A DNA stretch of 34,475 nucleotides from an uncultured Eubacteriales bacterium (GTDB taxonomy: Bacteria; Bacillota; Clostridia; Christensenellales; Borkfalkiaceae): assembly GCA_949747905.1 (NCBI GenBank), contig CATKEF010000062.1:1-34475 (forward strand). Reading direction: 5' to 3'. The translations under genes and the position numbers were made by a program. Below are positions 8,447 through 16,992 of this stretch, piece by piece. Under the pieces are notes generated by a model, which was not told the origin of the DNA, ran no database searches, and saw nothing but the letters and a program-made list of their open reading frames with translations. The first letter of the stretch is position 1. The number at the start of each line of letters is the position of its first letter.

Positions 8447-9508
8447 TCAGGTATCCAGAAAATCTTTAAGATGCTTTGAACGCGAAGGATGTCTCAGTTT
8501 TCGCAGCGCTTTCGCTTCAATCTGTCTTATGCGCTCTCGCGTAACGTTGAACTCTTTTCCGACTTCTTCCAACGTGCGCGGTCTGCCGTCGTCAACACCG
8601 TATCTGAGACGTAAAACTTTTTCCTCGCGCGGAGTCAGGCTGTTGAGAACGCCAAGAAGTGTTTCTTTCAGCATAGTCGTGGACACGCTGTCCGAAGGGG
8701 TCGTAGTGGTTTCGTCCTCGATAAAGTCGCCGAGATGACTGTCCTCTTCCTCGCCTATAGGGGTTTCAAGTGATACGGGGTCCTGCGCTATTTTCTGAAT
8801 TTCGCGCACGCGCTCTTCGCTTATGTTCATCTCTTTGGCGATTTCCGCAGGAGTCGGTTCCCTGCCGTATTTCTGTAACAGTATGCGGGAAACACGCGTG
8901 AGTTTATTGATTGTTTCCACCATATGCACGGGTATACGTATGGTGCGCGCCTGGTCTGCAATGGCTCTCGTTATCGCCTGTCTTATCCACCAGGTGGCGT
9001 AAGTGGAAAACTTGAACCCCTTCTGATAATCGAATTTTTCCACCGCTTTCATAAGTCCGAGATTGCCTTCTTGAATTAAGTCAAGAAAAAGCATACCGCG
9101 TCCAACATAACGTTTTGCAATCGAAACGACCAATCTCAAATTGGCCTCGGAAAGTTTTTTCTTAGCCTCTTCGTCGCCCTCTTCCTGCATTTTCCGCGCG
9201 AGTTCTATTTCATCGTCCGCGGACAAAAGCGGTACTCTGCCTATGTCTTTGAGATACATTTTTACGGGGTCGTCCAGACCTATATCCGAAAGCGCCTGTT
9301 CGTAAAGTTCCCTGTCGCGTTCCGCTTCGTCTATTATCTGAATACCCGCTTCCGCAATGGATTTATAAACAAAATCCATCTGCGCAGGCGTGGTTTCGTA
9401 TTTTTCCATTATATCGCATAGACTGTTCGTCGTAATCGAGCCTTTGGAAGAATAAGTTTCTATTATGTTTTTTAAAATTTCACCGAGTTTCTGTTCAGAT
9501 AAATTCAT
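8447..9508 (-). CDS. rpoD: RNA polymerase primary sigma factor RpoD (SigA)
   Basis: 353 aa, the compact Gram-positive form. The short N-terminal part (1-75) resembles region 1.1 of SigA. Region 1.2 begins near [11 protein letters not shown] (80-90). Region 2 spans about 121-190 and has the core-binding and -10-recognition signature, including [18 protein letters not shown] and [10 protein letters not shown]. Region 3 is about 200-275. Region 4 (about 280-345) has the -35-binding helix-turn-helix [20 protein letters not shown]. The ATG overlaps the dnaG stop as ATGA, so the two are translationally coupled, the classical macromolecular-synthesis gene pair. This factor should read the TTGACA/TATAAT promoters seen in this window. 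Confidence 0.98.
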   Translation of the reverse strand: MNLSEQKLGEILKNIIETYSSKGSITTNSLCDIMEKYETTPAQMDFVYKSIAEAGIQIIDEAERDRELYEQALSDIGLDDPVKMYLKDIGRVPLLSADDEIELARKMQEEGDEEAKKKLSEANLRLVVSIAKRYVGRGMLFLDLIQEGNLGLMKAVEKFDYQKGFKFSTYATWWIRQAITRAIADQARTIRIPVHMVETINKLTRVSRILLQKYGREPTPAEIAKEMNISEERVREIQKIAQDPVSLETPIGEEEDSHLGDFIEDETTTTPSDSVSTTMLKETLLGVLNSLTPREEKVLRLRYGVDDGRPRTLEEVGKEFNVTRERIRQIEAKALRKLRHPSRSKHLKDFLDT

Positions 9509-11298
9509 ATATTTACCCCGCTTTGGATTTTTTTCTTTTGTACGAGCAACGCCTGTAATTCGGCTGTAAGTTCTTTCCGGACGTTGACGTCGGTTTCTTT
9601 TTCGATTTTCGCACGGACGCTTTCAATCATTTCGTCCGCCTCCGCAAGCCGGAGAGTTTTAACGCAGTCGTGAAAATATTTTTCCGCAACGGCGCCCTCG
9701 AATGCGTCGCCGTCGCAATAATCAAGTATTTTACCGAGCTCCGAATATTCCTCTGAGCCGCTTTCGAAAAACTCGAATAGGTCGGCAGTCTGCACGCGTT
9801 CACCCGCTCGGTATTGACCGTAAACATATCTTGCTATTATATCGTGTACTTCACTTGCATAAGAAACGTCGAGCACGTTTTCAGCGTCGGCAAATGCCGC
9901 TTTGAAAAGATAAGCCGCCACAACAAACCGCGACGCGCGCTCACGAACGGATGAAACGTCTTTTTTTCTCGGCTTTTCTTCCTGCTCGGTCCTTATCTCT
10001 TCGGGCGCGGTATTCAAATCTCTGCGTAATGATTCGTAAGTTATTCCCGTCTCGTTTCTCAGCGCTTTTAACAAATCTTCCTGTTCCGCGGCGCTGTCCG
10101 CGGTTTTGATTATTTTAAGCGCTTCCGAAACGTATTTTCTCTTTTCTTCCGATTTGGAAATATCGAAACCTCGTTTTAAAACCGATATTTTGTAGTCGAT
10201 GAGCGGCAAAGCCGCGTCCAGACATTTCCGATACCCGTCCGCGCCGTATTTTTTTATAACGTCGTCGGGGTCGAGTCCTTCGGGCAAAGGGACGACTTTT
10301 ACGTTAAGTCCCGCGTTTTTCAGAATGTCCAGTCCGCGAAGGTTCGCTTTCTGCCCCGCACCGTCACCGTCGTAACTGATGAGCACGTTGTCGGTGTATC
10401 TTTTCAATAATCTCGCCTGCTCCTGAGTAAGCGAAGTCCCCATGCTGGCAACTACGTTTTTAAACCCCGCCTGATACAAAGACATCGTGTCCATATATCC
10501 TTCGACAACGATTATCTCCTTTATAGTTTGGGTTTTTCGCAGTTTTTTTAAAAGGTTTATATTGTAAAGAGTTTTACTTTTGCTGAAAACTACCGTTTCT
10601 TTCGTATTTTTGTATTTACCGAAGTCGGTTTTTTTAAGTACCCTGCCCCCGAAAGCCACGACTTCGTCCATTGCGTTTATTATAGGATAAATCAATCTTC
10701 CGCCCAACGCGTCTGATAGCCTGCCGTCCGCCTCGTTTACGACTCCCGCGTCTACCATATCGCGCTTGGAATACCCTTTCTTCAAAAGAAATTCGGGCAG
10801 AGAGTTAAAATTCAGGCTTGCGCCCAGACCGAATTTTCTTACGATACCGGACGGAATGTTGCGCTTCAATATGTATTTTATATGCGAGTCTGCGTTACCG
10901 GAGTTCAGGTTATCGAGATAAAAATGCGCGGTTTCATTCAGAATTTTCAAGACAACATCGCGCTTTCTTTTTGTTTCGACGGTCTTTTCATTGTCGAAAT
11001 TCGTCTGAGGAACGGGCAGTTTAACTCTTTCCGCAAGTATTTTTACCGCGTCCATGAAATCTATATTTTCCATAGACTGCACAAACTTTATAACGTCGCC
11101 CGATTCTCCGCACCCGAAACAATGATAGAATTTGTCGGCTTCGTTAATCGCAAACGACGGCGTTTTTTCATGGTGGAAAGGACAGCACGCCCACCAGGTC
11201 CCGCCGCGCCGTTCCAGCGAAAGATAACCGCTTGCAACTTCTATTATATTTACTTTATCTTTGAGAGTTGTTAAAAACTCCTTAAAATCTCCCGCCAT
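9505..11298 (-). CDS. dnaG: DNA primase DnaG
   Basis: 597 aa, normal length. It makes RNA primers for chromosome replication at the fork with DnaB helicase. The N-terminal CHC2 zinc ribbon has Cys39, His42, Cys60 and Cys63 (CCPFH and CFGCG). The TOPRIM catalytic core has VVEGYMD (Glu266, Asp270) and ISYDGDGAG (Asp310, Asp312). The C-terminal region (about 430-597) is divergent and helical, as expected of the helicase-binding domain. The ATG follows the dgt stop codon after a single base (TAA-T-ATG), and the gene's own stop overlaps the rpoD start, so dgt, dnaG and rpoD form one tightly coupled unit. Confidence 0.98.
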   Translation of the reverse strand: MAGDFKEFLTTLKDKVNIIEVASGYLSLERRGGTWWACCPFHHEKTPSFAINEADKFYHCFGCGESGDVIKFVQSMENIDFMDAVKILAERVKLPVPQTNFDNEKTVETKRKRDVVLKILNETAHFYLDNLNSGNADSHIKYILKRNIPSGIVRKFGLGASLNFNSLPEFLLKKGYSKRDMVDAGVVNEADGRLSDALGGRLIYPIINAMDEVVAFGGRVLKKTDFGKYKNTKETVVFSKSKTLYNINLLKKLRKTQTIKEIIVVEGYMDTMSLYQAGFKNVVASMGTSLTQEQARLLKRYTDNVLISYDGDGAGQKANLRGLDILKNAGLNVKVVPLPEGLDPDDVIKKYGADGYRKCLDAALPLIDYKISVLKRGFDISKSEEKRKYVSEALKIIKTADSAAEQEDLLKALRNETGITYESLRRDLNTAPEEIRTEQEEKPRKKDVSSVRERASRFVVAAYLFKAAFADAENVLDVSYASEVHDIIARYVYGQYRAGERVQTADLFEFFESGSEEYSELGKILDYCDGDAFEGAVAEKYFHDCVKTLRLAEADEMIESVRAKIEKETDVNVRKELTAELQALLVQKKKIQSGVNI

Positions 11299-11299
11299 A

Positions 11300-12310
11300 T
11301 TATTTGCTGAGCGTCCATCCCTGAGGCACGAATATTCTGTTGAAAGTAAAGACCGCGTATCTGTCAGTCATAGACGAAAGATAATCGCACACTACCTGTT
11401 CCGCGCCGTATTTTTCTATCATATTGCAAAAACTCTGCGGCATAGCTTCGGTATTTTCAACGAAATAACCGTACATAGCCGTGAGCATTCTCTCCGCTTT
11501 TTCCTCCTCGCCGCGCGCTGAATCGGAAAGATAAACTCTTTCGAACATAAATGCGCGGAGCTGCTCGCTCGCCTTTGCGACATCCCCGTCCATTTCAACC
11601 TTGTTTTTACCGTATGAAGTGCGGTAAACGGAGGATATTGCCGTATTAATCCGCTCGCGCGAGCTGTTGCCGAGTATTTCGGTAACCGATACGGGAACGT
11701 CTTTTTCCGTAAGTATTCCCGCGCGGATTGCATCGTCCAAATCGTGATTTATGTAAGCGACCCTGTCTGCAATCGAAACGCACATCCCCTCCAAAGTCGC
11801 GGGAGTACCGCTCTTTCTATGATTGAGTATTCCGTCGCGGACTTCGTAAGTGAGGTTGAGCCCCTTTCCGTCCTTTTCAAGCACATCCGCAACCCTCACG
11901 GACTGCACGTTATGTTTAAACCCCGTCGGCGACAGCTTGTCCAGAATCCTTTCTCCGCTATGCCCGAAAGGAGTATGCCCAAGGTCGTGCCCGAGCGCTA
12001 TCGCTTCCGCAAGGTCCTCGTTCAGCGCAAGCACCCTCGCAATACTGCGGGCAATCTGCGCCACGTCAAGAGTATGCGTAAGGCGCGTTACATAATGGTC
12101 GCCTTCGGGAGAAAAAAACACCTGCGTTTTGTTTTTGAGACGCCTGAACGCCTTGCAATAAATTATCCTGTCCCTGTCCCGCTGAAATTCCGTACGCATT
12201 TCGCATGAACTTTCTTCCCGCTCTCTGCCGCGCGTCTTTTCCGACATGCACGCATACGGCGAAAAAAAGTTTTCCTCTATTGCATACGTTCTTTCCTTCA
12301 AGGTTTTCAT
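11300..12310 (-). CDS. dgt: Deoxyguanosinetriphosphate triphosphohydrolase-like protein (HD domain)
   Basis: 336 aa. It belongs to the short dNTPase (dgt-like) branch of HD phosphohydrolases, which remove triphosphate from dNTPs and so limit nucleotide pools. HD metal ligands are visible as RLTHT (His79) and ALGHDLGHTPFGH (His108-Asp109), with a later YINHDLDDAI supplying the distal Asp. The N-terminal RTEFQRDRDRI and RRLKNKTQVF are family signatures. It sits directly before dnaG, the usual clostridial arrangement, linking nucleotide-pool control with replication genes. A GGAGAG site precedes the ATG by 3 nt. Upstream is a 73-nt AT-rich gap with a possible -10 but no convincing -35, so it may be read from the aro operon, its own weak promoter, or both. 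Confidence 0.95.
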   Translation of the reverse strand: MKTLKERTYAIEENFFSPYACMSEKTRGREREESSCEMRTEFQRDRDRIIYCKAFRRLKNKTQVFFSPEGDHYVTRLTHTLDVAQIARSIARVLALNEDLAEAIALGHDLGHTPFGHSGERILDKLSPTGFKHNVQSVRVADVLEKDGKGLNLTYEVRDGILNHRKSGTPATLEGMCVSIADRVAYINHDLDDAIRAGILTEKDVPVSVTEILGNSSRERINTAISSVYRTSYGKNKVEMDGDVAKASEQLRAFMFERVYLSDSARGEEEKAERMLTAMYGYFVENTEAMPQSFCNMIEKYGAEQVVCDYLSSMTDRYAVFTFNRIFVPQGWTLSK

Positions 12311-12383
12311 TTGCTCTCCGATTTAATTTTACGAAAAAATTTCAAAAATTACTTTTTTTTGCGAAAAAATTATAAATTTTATT
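12311..12383. repeat. AT-rich spacer with direct repeat CGAAAAAATT
   Basis: CGAAAAAATT occurs at 12332-12341 and 12362-12371, exactly 30 bp apart. On the minus strand a TATAAT lies at 12369-12374, but the matching -35 position is poor (GTTTTT). It could carry a weak promoter for dgt. No typical GC-rich terminator separates the reductase gene from dgt. Confidence 0.3.
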
Positions 12384-13109
12384 TTATTTGCAAAAACCGC
12401 CGCCCACGGATAATACCTCTCCCGTCACGTAACCGCTCTCGGCAAGGTAAACGCAGGCTCCCGCCACGTCCTCCGGCTTTCCCAGTCTCCCGACCGGAAT
12501 CGCGGAAATTAGCTCCTCCATCTCTTCCTCCGTTAAATGCCCGTTCATCCGAGTATCGATAACGCCGGGCGAAACGCAGTTAACGGTAATATCGGACGGA
12601 GCAAGTTCTTTTGCGAGGGCTTTGGTAAATGCAATCAAAGCGCCTTTCGAAGCTGAATACGCCACTTCGCAGCTTGCGCCCACTTCTCCCCATACGGAAG
12701 CTACGTTTATTATCGAACCGCCGCCCGCGCAAATCATTTTGTCTACCGCTTCCCGCGAACAGAGATATGCTCCTTTCACATTTACGCCGAATATTCTGTC
12801 CCAGTCTTTGGGCGACGTCTCCTGAATAACTTTGATAAACGAAATACCAGCGTTATTCACGAGCACGTCGAGTTTTTCGTAAATTCCGAAAAATTCGCGG
12901 AACATATCGCGCACCTGCAACTCGTCCGATACGTCCGCTTTCATAAGTATGGGACAAAATCCCTGCATATTGAATTCGTCCTGAGTAGCAAGCGCCGCGT
13001 CCTCGTCGCAGTGATAATTGAGTACGACCTCGTAACCCCGCTGTAAAAAAGCAAGAGCGACCGCTTTCCCTATTCCTTTTGTTCCGCCCGTAATAAGCGC
13101 TGTCTTCAT
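12384..13109 (-). CDS. Short-chain dehydrogenase/reductase, FabG-like
   Basis: 241 aa from the ATG at 13109, which overlaps the aroK stop as ATGA; a longer in-frame start at 13163 would lie inside aroK. It is a classical SDR with the NADP(H) motif TGGTKGIG (7-14), NNAG (85-88), and catalytic Ser138, Tyr151 and Lys155, numbering equal to E. coli FabG. The C-terminal SVGGG is also typical. It most resembles 3-oxoacyl-ACP reductase, but such genes are promiscuous, and no other fatty-acid genes are nearby. Its position as the last, coupled gene of a shikimate operon is unusual; a role on a cyclic or aromatic substrate cannot be excluded. Function beyond NAD(P)-dependent oxidoreductase is inference. 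Confidence 0.88.
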   Translation of the reverse strand: MKTALITGGTKGIGKAVALAFLQRGYEVVLNYHCDEDAALATQDEFNMQGFCPILMKADVSDELQVRDMFREFFGIYEKLDVLVNNAGISFIKVIQETSPKDWDRIFGVNVKGAYLCSREAVDKMICAGGGSIINVASVWGEVGASCEVAYSASKGALIAFTKALAKELAPSDITVNCVSPGVIDTRMNGHLTEEEMEELISAIPVGRLGKPEDVAGACVYLAESGYVTGEVLSVGGGFCK

Positions 13110-13603
13110 GTTATAAGCTCCGATATTGCTTTTGCTGTTTCTTCGGGCGAAAGCCCGTCGCAATCTATTGTAAAATCGGCGACCCGTTCGTACACGGGCG
13201 TTCTGTCGTTCATAAGGGCTTTAAGTTTTTTTTCTGCGTCGCCCGCAAGCAGAGGACGGGTACCGTCTCCCCGCGCTCTCAGAACCAAAGTTTCAAAGCC
13301 GACGCGAAGATATACCACAACGCCGCTCTTTTTCAACTCGTCGGCATTTTCCTTGTCCGTAAGGCAGCCGCCACCAGTGGAAATCACCGTATTTTCGAGA
13401 TTGCACACCTCTTTGACGACTTCTTTTTCCAACAGACGGAAATGTTTCTCGCCGTATTCTTCGAAGATATCGGATATACATCCGTATTTTTTAACTATTT
13501 CCGCGTCAGTGTCGACAACTTCCGCCCCCATCAGTTTACCGAGTTCGACGGATATTGTAGTCTTGCCGCAAAGTGGCATACCCGCAAGGATTATATTGTT
13601 CAT
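13106..13603 (-). CDS. aroK: Shikimate kinase AroK
   Basis: 165 aa, usual length. It phosphorylates shikimate to shikimate 3-phosphate in the cytoplasm. The P-loop is GMPLCGKT (8-15), and the shikimate-binding residues DTD (31-33), FRLLE (55-59) and STGGG (75-79) are in place. The lid-region RPLL and the adenine-site DRTPVYERVAD are typical. Start and stop both overlap the neighbouring genes by 4 nt (ATGA), with aroQ upstream and the FabG-like gene downstream, so it is translated as part of a coupled chain. Confidence 0.96.
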   Translation of the reverse strand: MNNIILAGMPLCGKTTISVELGKLMGAEVVDTDAEIVKKYGCISDIFEEYGEKHFRLLEKEVVKEVCNLENTVISTGGGCLTDKENADELKKSGVVVYLRVGFETLVLRARGDGTRPLLAGDAEKKLKALMNDRTPVYERVADFTIDCDGLSPEETAKAISELIT

Positions 13604-14013
13604 ATGAGAAAACTTTCCGCCGCGAGAATATAACTGTTTTTACCGAACCCCGCGACAACTCCGCGGCACACCTTTGAAATAACCGACTTTTGTCTGAACT
13701 CCTCTCTGGCATGAACATTGGACATATGCACTTCCACAACCGGAATAGGAACGGAAGCCACTGCGTCGCGAATTGCGTAGCTGTAATGAGTATAAGCCCC
13801 GGCGTTCAGAATAATTCCGTCGTATTCGCCGCTGTTTTGTATTACCGAACAAATCTCCCCTTCGCTGTTGCTCTGAAAAAAAGTACACTCGACGCCCTCT
13901 AATTTTTGGGCGATTTCCGAATTGATTTCGTCCAAAGTCTGCACTCCGTAAACGTCCTTTTCACGCTTACCCGTCATATTCAGGTTTACACCGTTTATAA
14001 ACAGCAATTTCAT
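13600..14013 (-). CDS. aroQ: 3-Dehydroquinate dehydratase, type II (AroQ)
   Basis: 137 aa, slightly short for the type II family (about 145-150). It converts 3-dehydroquinate to 3-dehydroshikimate. Active-site residues are in place: Arg17 and Tyr22 in GKREKDVYG, Asn70 in ILNAGAY, His76 in THYS, and His96 in EVHMSN. The usual N-terminal GPNLN reads GVNLN here, a Pro-to-Val change next to the active-site Asn, probably tolerated. Start and stop overlap aroE and aroK by 4 nt each. Confidence 0.96.
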   Translation of the reverse strand: MKLLFINGVNLNMTGKREKDVYGVQTLDEINSEIAQKLEGVECTFFQSNSEGEICSVIQNSGEYDGIILNAGAYTHYSYAIRDAVASVPIPVVEVHMSNVHAREEFRQKSVISKVCRGVVAGFGKNSYILAAESFLI

Positions 14014-14813
14014 ATATGCCTCCCACTTTTAAATTCTTCGAAATATCTTTTTGCTTCATCCGCGTCGGGCGTTTTATCGAAGAAAATGCATTCCGCGAAA
14101 TACGCCTGATAAAAAAGCATCGCCAGACCGTTCTCTGTTCTTTTTCCGAGACTTTCGGCAATTTCAAGAAATCTGCTCTTTTCGGGAGCATAAATAAGGT
14201 CAATCGCCGCTTCGCAATTTTTTAGAACGTCCTCCCCGACAGGCGATATTCCCTCGGTCTTATGCATTCCCACGCCGGTGGCGTTTATAACCGCATAAAA
14301 AGCGCCGCCCGTATTTTGCACGGCAGTTGCCCCGAATTCACGGGCAACATTTTGGGATACGCCGAAATTTCTGTCGTAGAGACTTACGTCTGCGCCCGAA
14401 CAAACGAGCTTTCTCACAACGCTTCTGCCCGCGCCTCCCGCGCCCAGAACAAGCGCGCGCTTGCCGCCGCATCCGAATCCGCCGTTTTCAAGCATAAGCC
14501 CGAAACCCGCGCCGTCCGTGTTATATCCCGTGGCGTCACGCGTCTTTATCGTGTTGACGGCGCCGTAAGCCGAAGCGTCTCCCGATGTTTTTTTCAGATG
14601 AGGTATCACCGACAACTTATAGGGTATTGTTATATTCAAACCGTCGAAACCGTTCAATATTCCGTCGATTCTGCTTTCGAAACTCTCTTCGGGAACGGAA
14701 AGCGCGGTATATTCCAGGGGGTATCCCCATTTTTCCGCAATAAACGAATGTATCGCGGGACTTAAAGATTTCGATACGTCTTTACCTACGACCGCCGCTT
14801 TGAAAGTTTTCAT
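14010..14813 (-). CDS. aroE: Shikimate dehydrogenase AroE
   Basis: 267 aa, normal length. It reduces 3-dehydroshikimate to shikimate with NADPH. The shikimate site has SKSLSP (Ser14, Ser16), NITIPYK (catalytic Lys66), AVNT (Asn87) and NTDG (Asp100). The Rossmann fold carries GAGGAGR (124-130). The C-terminal NGLAMLFYQA is the family signature. It sits between aroB and aroQ with 4-nt overlaps at both ends, the second reductive step of the same pathway. Confidence 0.97.
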   Translation of the reverse strand: MKTFKAAVVGKDVSKSLSPAIHSFIAEKWGYPLEYTALSVPEESFESRIDGILNGFDGLNITIPYKLSVIPHLKKTSGDASAYGAVNTIKTRDATGYNTDGAGFGLMLENGGFGCGGKRALVLGAGGAGRSVVRKLVCSGADVSLYDRNFGVSQNVAREFGATAVQNTGGAFYAVINATGVGMHKTEGISPVGEDVLKNCEAAIDLIYAPEKSRFLEIAESLGKRTENGLAMLFYQAYFAECIFFDKTPDADEAKRYFEEFKSGRHI

Positions 14814-15865
14814 CTCAGTTCTCCGACCGCTTCTTCGAGTTCGGCGATATATTCCCCGAGAGTAAGCCTGATTTCTTCGGTTTTACCCTCCGCACAGGGA
14901 ACGATAAGACTTATAAGTCCCTTTTCGTTCTTTTTATCGTACACCGCAAGCTCCGCAGCTTTTTGTATATCTTCGTAAACGGGTATTTTACCCTTTACTT
15001 TTAAAATGAGTTTTTTGAGATTTTCGGCATATTGCCCCCCGCATATGCCGCGTTTTACAGCAATAAGCAACTCGTAATACATACCGATGAGCACATAATC
15101 TCCGTGACTTGCGCCCCCGTAAAAGAGCTCGAACGCGTGCCCCGTAGTATGCCCGAGATTGAGCGTTTTTCTTACACCGTTTACGTCTCTTTCGTCGCTT
15201 TGAACAACCGCGGCTTTATGACGGATACAATCGTAAACTATTTCGCCGAGGAAATCGACGGAATAGAGACGCGATATATTTTTAAGCAATTTCTCGTATA
15301 TATACTCGTCGAGAGCTCCGTATTTCACAACCTCTCCGAGGCCGCAACGAATTTCTTTTTTCGGCAGAGTTTTGAAAAACATCGGGTCCGCAACAACCGT
15401 TTTCGGCTGATAAAACGTGCCTATAACATTTTTCACGCCTTTGAAATCGACCGCCGTTTTTCCGCCCACAGAGCTGTCCACCTGCGCAAGAAGCGTCGTG
15501 GGAATCTGCATTATTTCCGCTCCGCGCATATAGAGCGACGCTGCAAGTCCCGCAATATCTCCCACCACTCCGCCGCCGAAAGCAATCAGAAGGCTGTCGC
15601 GCCTCATCCCCGATTTCATCATTCGGTCAAGAATTTCAAGGAGTTTTCCGGGATTCTTGCTCCTCTCTCCGGCGGGAATGACTTTTACTTCCGCATCGCA
15701 AAAACAGGTAGACACAAGATTCCCGTACAGCTTATTTACGTTCGAATCCGTAACTATGAATATCTGTCTGCCGTCGGCAACTTTGCGGGAATACTCTTCG
15801 AAAACGCCTTCTCCGCAATAAACGACGCTGTCTCCCGATGCAAGGGATAATTTAATCTTTTTCAT
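14810..15865 (-). CDS. aroB: 3-Dehydroquinate synthase AroB
   Basis: 351 aa. It converts DAHP to 3-dehydroquinate using NAD and a divalent metal. Typical segments are GGGVVGDIAGLAAS (NAD binding), IPTTLLAQVDSSVGGKTAVD and LGEVVKYG, and NLGHTTGHAFE, the last two supplying the Glu and His metal ligands. The ATG lies 2 nt after the aroC stop codon, and the stop overlaps aroE. With AroQ, AroE, AroK and AroC it covers the pathway from DAHP to chorismate, except for EPSP synthase (AroA), which is not in this window. Confidence 0.97.
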   Translation of the reverse strand: MKKIKLSLASGDSVVYCGEGVFEEYSRKVADGRQIFIVTDSNVNKLYGNLVSTCFCDAEVKVIPAGERSKNPGKLLEILDRMMKSGMRRDSLLIAFGGGVVGDIAGLAASLYMRGAEIMQIPTTLLAQVDSSVGGKTAVDFKGVKNVIGTFYQPKTVVADPMFFKTLPKKEIRCGLGEVVKYGALDEYIYEKLLKNISRLYSVDFLGEIVYDCIRHKAAVVQSDERDVNGVRKTLNLGHTTGHAFELFYGGASHGDYVLIGMYYELLIAVKRGICGGQYAENLKKLILKVKGKIPVYEDIQKAAELAVYDKKNEKGLISLIVPCAEGKTEEIRLTLGEYIAELEEAVGELR

Positions 15866-15867
15866 AC

Positions 15868-16992
15868 TTATTTCAGTTTACCGTATCTTTCAATAATTTC
15901 CGACATATTGTCTCCGCCGAGACGAGCCGAAACAACCTCGGCAAGCGCGGTTGAGACAACGCTTTCGAGTACTGTTTCCGCAGCGCAGACCGCCGCCACG
16001 TCACTGCGCTCGCCCGCCGCGCGCGACCGTTCACCGGTAGCATAATCGACCGTTTCGAGCCCGCGCATAAGCGTGGGTATCGGCTTCATTGCGGCGCGCA
16101 ATACAATTTCTTCGCCGTTAGACATACCGCCCTCTATACCGCCCGCATTGTTTGTTTTACGCCTGTATGCGCCGTCGTAATATATTTCGTCGTGGACTTT
16201 GCTTCCGGGCAAATCCGCACAACCGAAACCCAGACCGATTTCGACTCCTTTTATTGCCTGAACGCTCATAACCGCGCCGCAGAGCACCGAATCGAGTTTT
16301 GTAGAATACTGCATACAGCTGCCGAAACCGCTTTTAAGTCCCGCAACTCTTATTTCTATAAGACCGCCCGCCGTATCGCCATCGGATTTCAGATTATCTA
16401 TCAAACGTTCCGCTTTACTCTGCAATTGCTTATCGAGCATGAAAAGCGGTTCATTTTTAGCTTCGGAAAGCCTTTCGAAAGGATATACTGCGGGGTCTGC
16501 GATTCCGCAAATGCCTTTTACATATCCTCCGATTTCAACCCCCAAAGCCCGAAGAAACTGTCTTGCTATGGTTCCTGCGACAACCCGCGCCGCCGTTTCT
16601 CTGGCGCTCGCGCGTTCTAAAATGTTGCGCGCGTCGTCGGTATCGTATTTCAACATACCTGTCAAATCGGCATGCCCCGGGCGTACTTTCGTAAGCATAC
16701 GCTTGGTCTCGTCACAGCCCTCGGGCGCCATAAACTGTTTCCAGTTCTCGTAGTCGTAATTCTTTATTCCGAACGCAAGCGGACTGCCCAAAGTACGTCC
16801 GTTTCTCACGCCGCTCAGAATTTCAACTCTGTCGCGCTCGATTTTCTGCCGACCGCCCCTGCCATACCCGCTCTGTCTCAAAGCGAGATAATAATCTATT
16901 TCTTCGATATCTATATAGAGATTTGACGGCAGCCCCTCTATTATTCCCACCAATACTTTTCCGTGCGATTCGCCCGCAGTCGTAAGTTTCAT
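15868..16992 (-). CDS. aroC: Chorismate synthase AroC
   Basis: 374 aa, usual length. It eliminates phosphate from EPSP to give chorismate and needs reduced FMN. Signatures include GESHG at residues 7-11, LALRQSGYGRGGRQKIERD, TKVRPGHADLTG, RASARETAARVVAG and GGIEGGMSNGE. The ATG directly follows the stop codon of the upstream MBL-fold gene (TAA-ATG), and AAGGAG lies inside that gene's last codons, so it is translationally coupled to it. It is the first enzyme gene of the aro operon although it acts last in the pathway. Confidence 0.98.
   Translation of the reverse strand: MKLTTAGESHGKVLVGIIEGLPSNLYIDIEEIDYYLALRQSGYGRGGRQKIERDRVEILSGVRNGRTLGSPLAFGIKNYDYENWKQFMAPEGCDETKRMLTKVRPGHADLTGMLKYDTDDARNILERASARETAARVVAGTIARQFLRALGVEIGGYVKGICGIADPAVYPFERLSEAKNEPLFMLDKQLQSKAERLIDNLKSDGDTAGGLIEIRVAGLKSGFGSCMQYSTKLDSVLCGAVMSVQAIKGVEIGLGFGCADLPGSKVHDEIYYDGAYRRKTNNAGGIEGGMSNGEEIVLRAAMKPIPTLMRGLETVDYATGERSRAAGERSDVAAVCAAETVLESVVSTALAEVVSARLGGDNMSEIIERYGKLK

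Noticed and set aside
13110-13163. 18-residue N-terminal extension of the FabG-like protein
   Set aside because: Lies within aroK; the ATGA overlap start gives exact family numbering of the catalytic triad.
15032-15850. 272-codon plus-strand frame
   Set aside because: Antisense shadow of aroB; aroB is certain from motifs and coupling.
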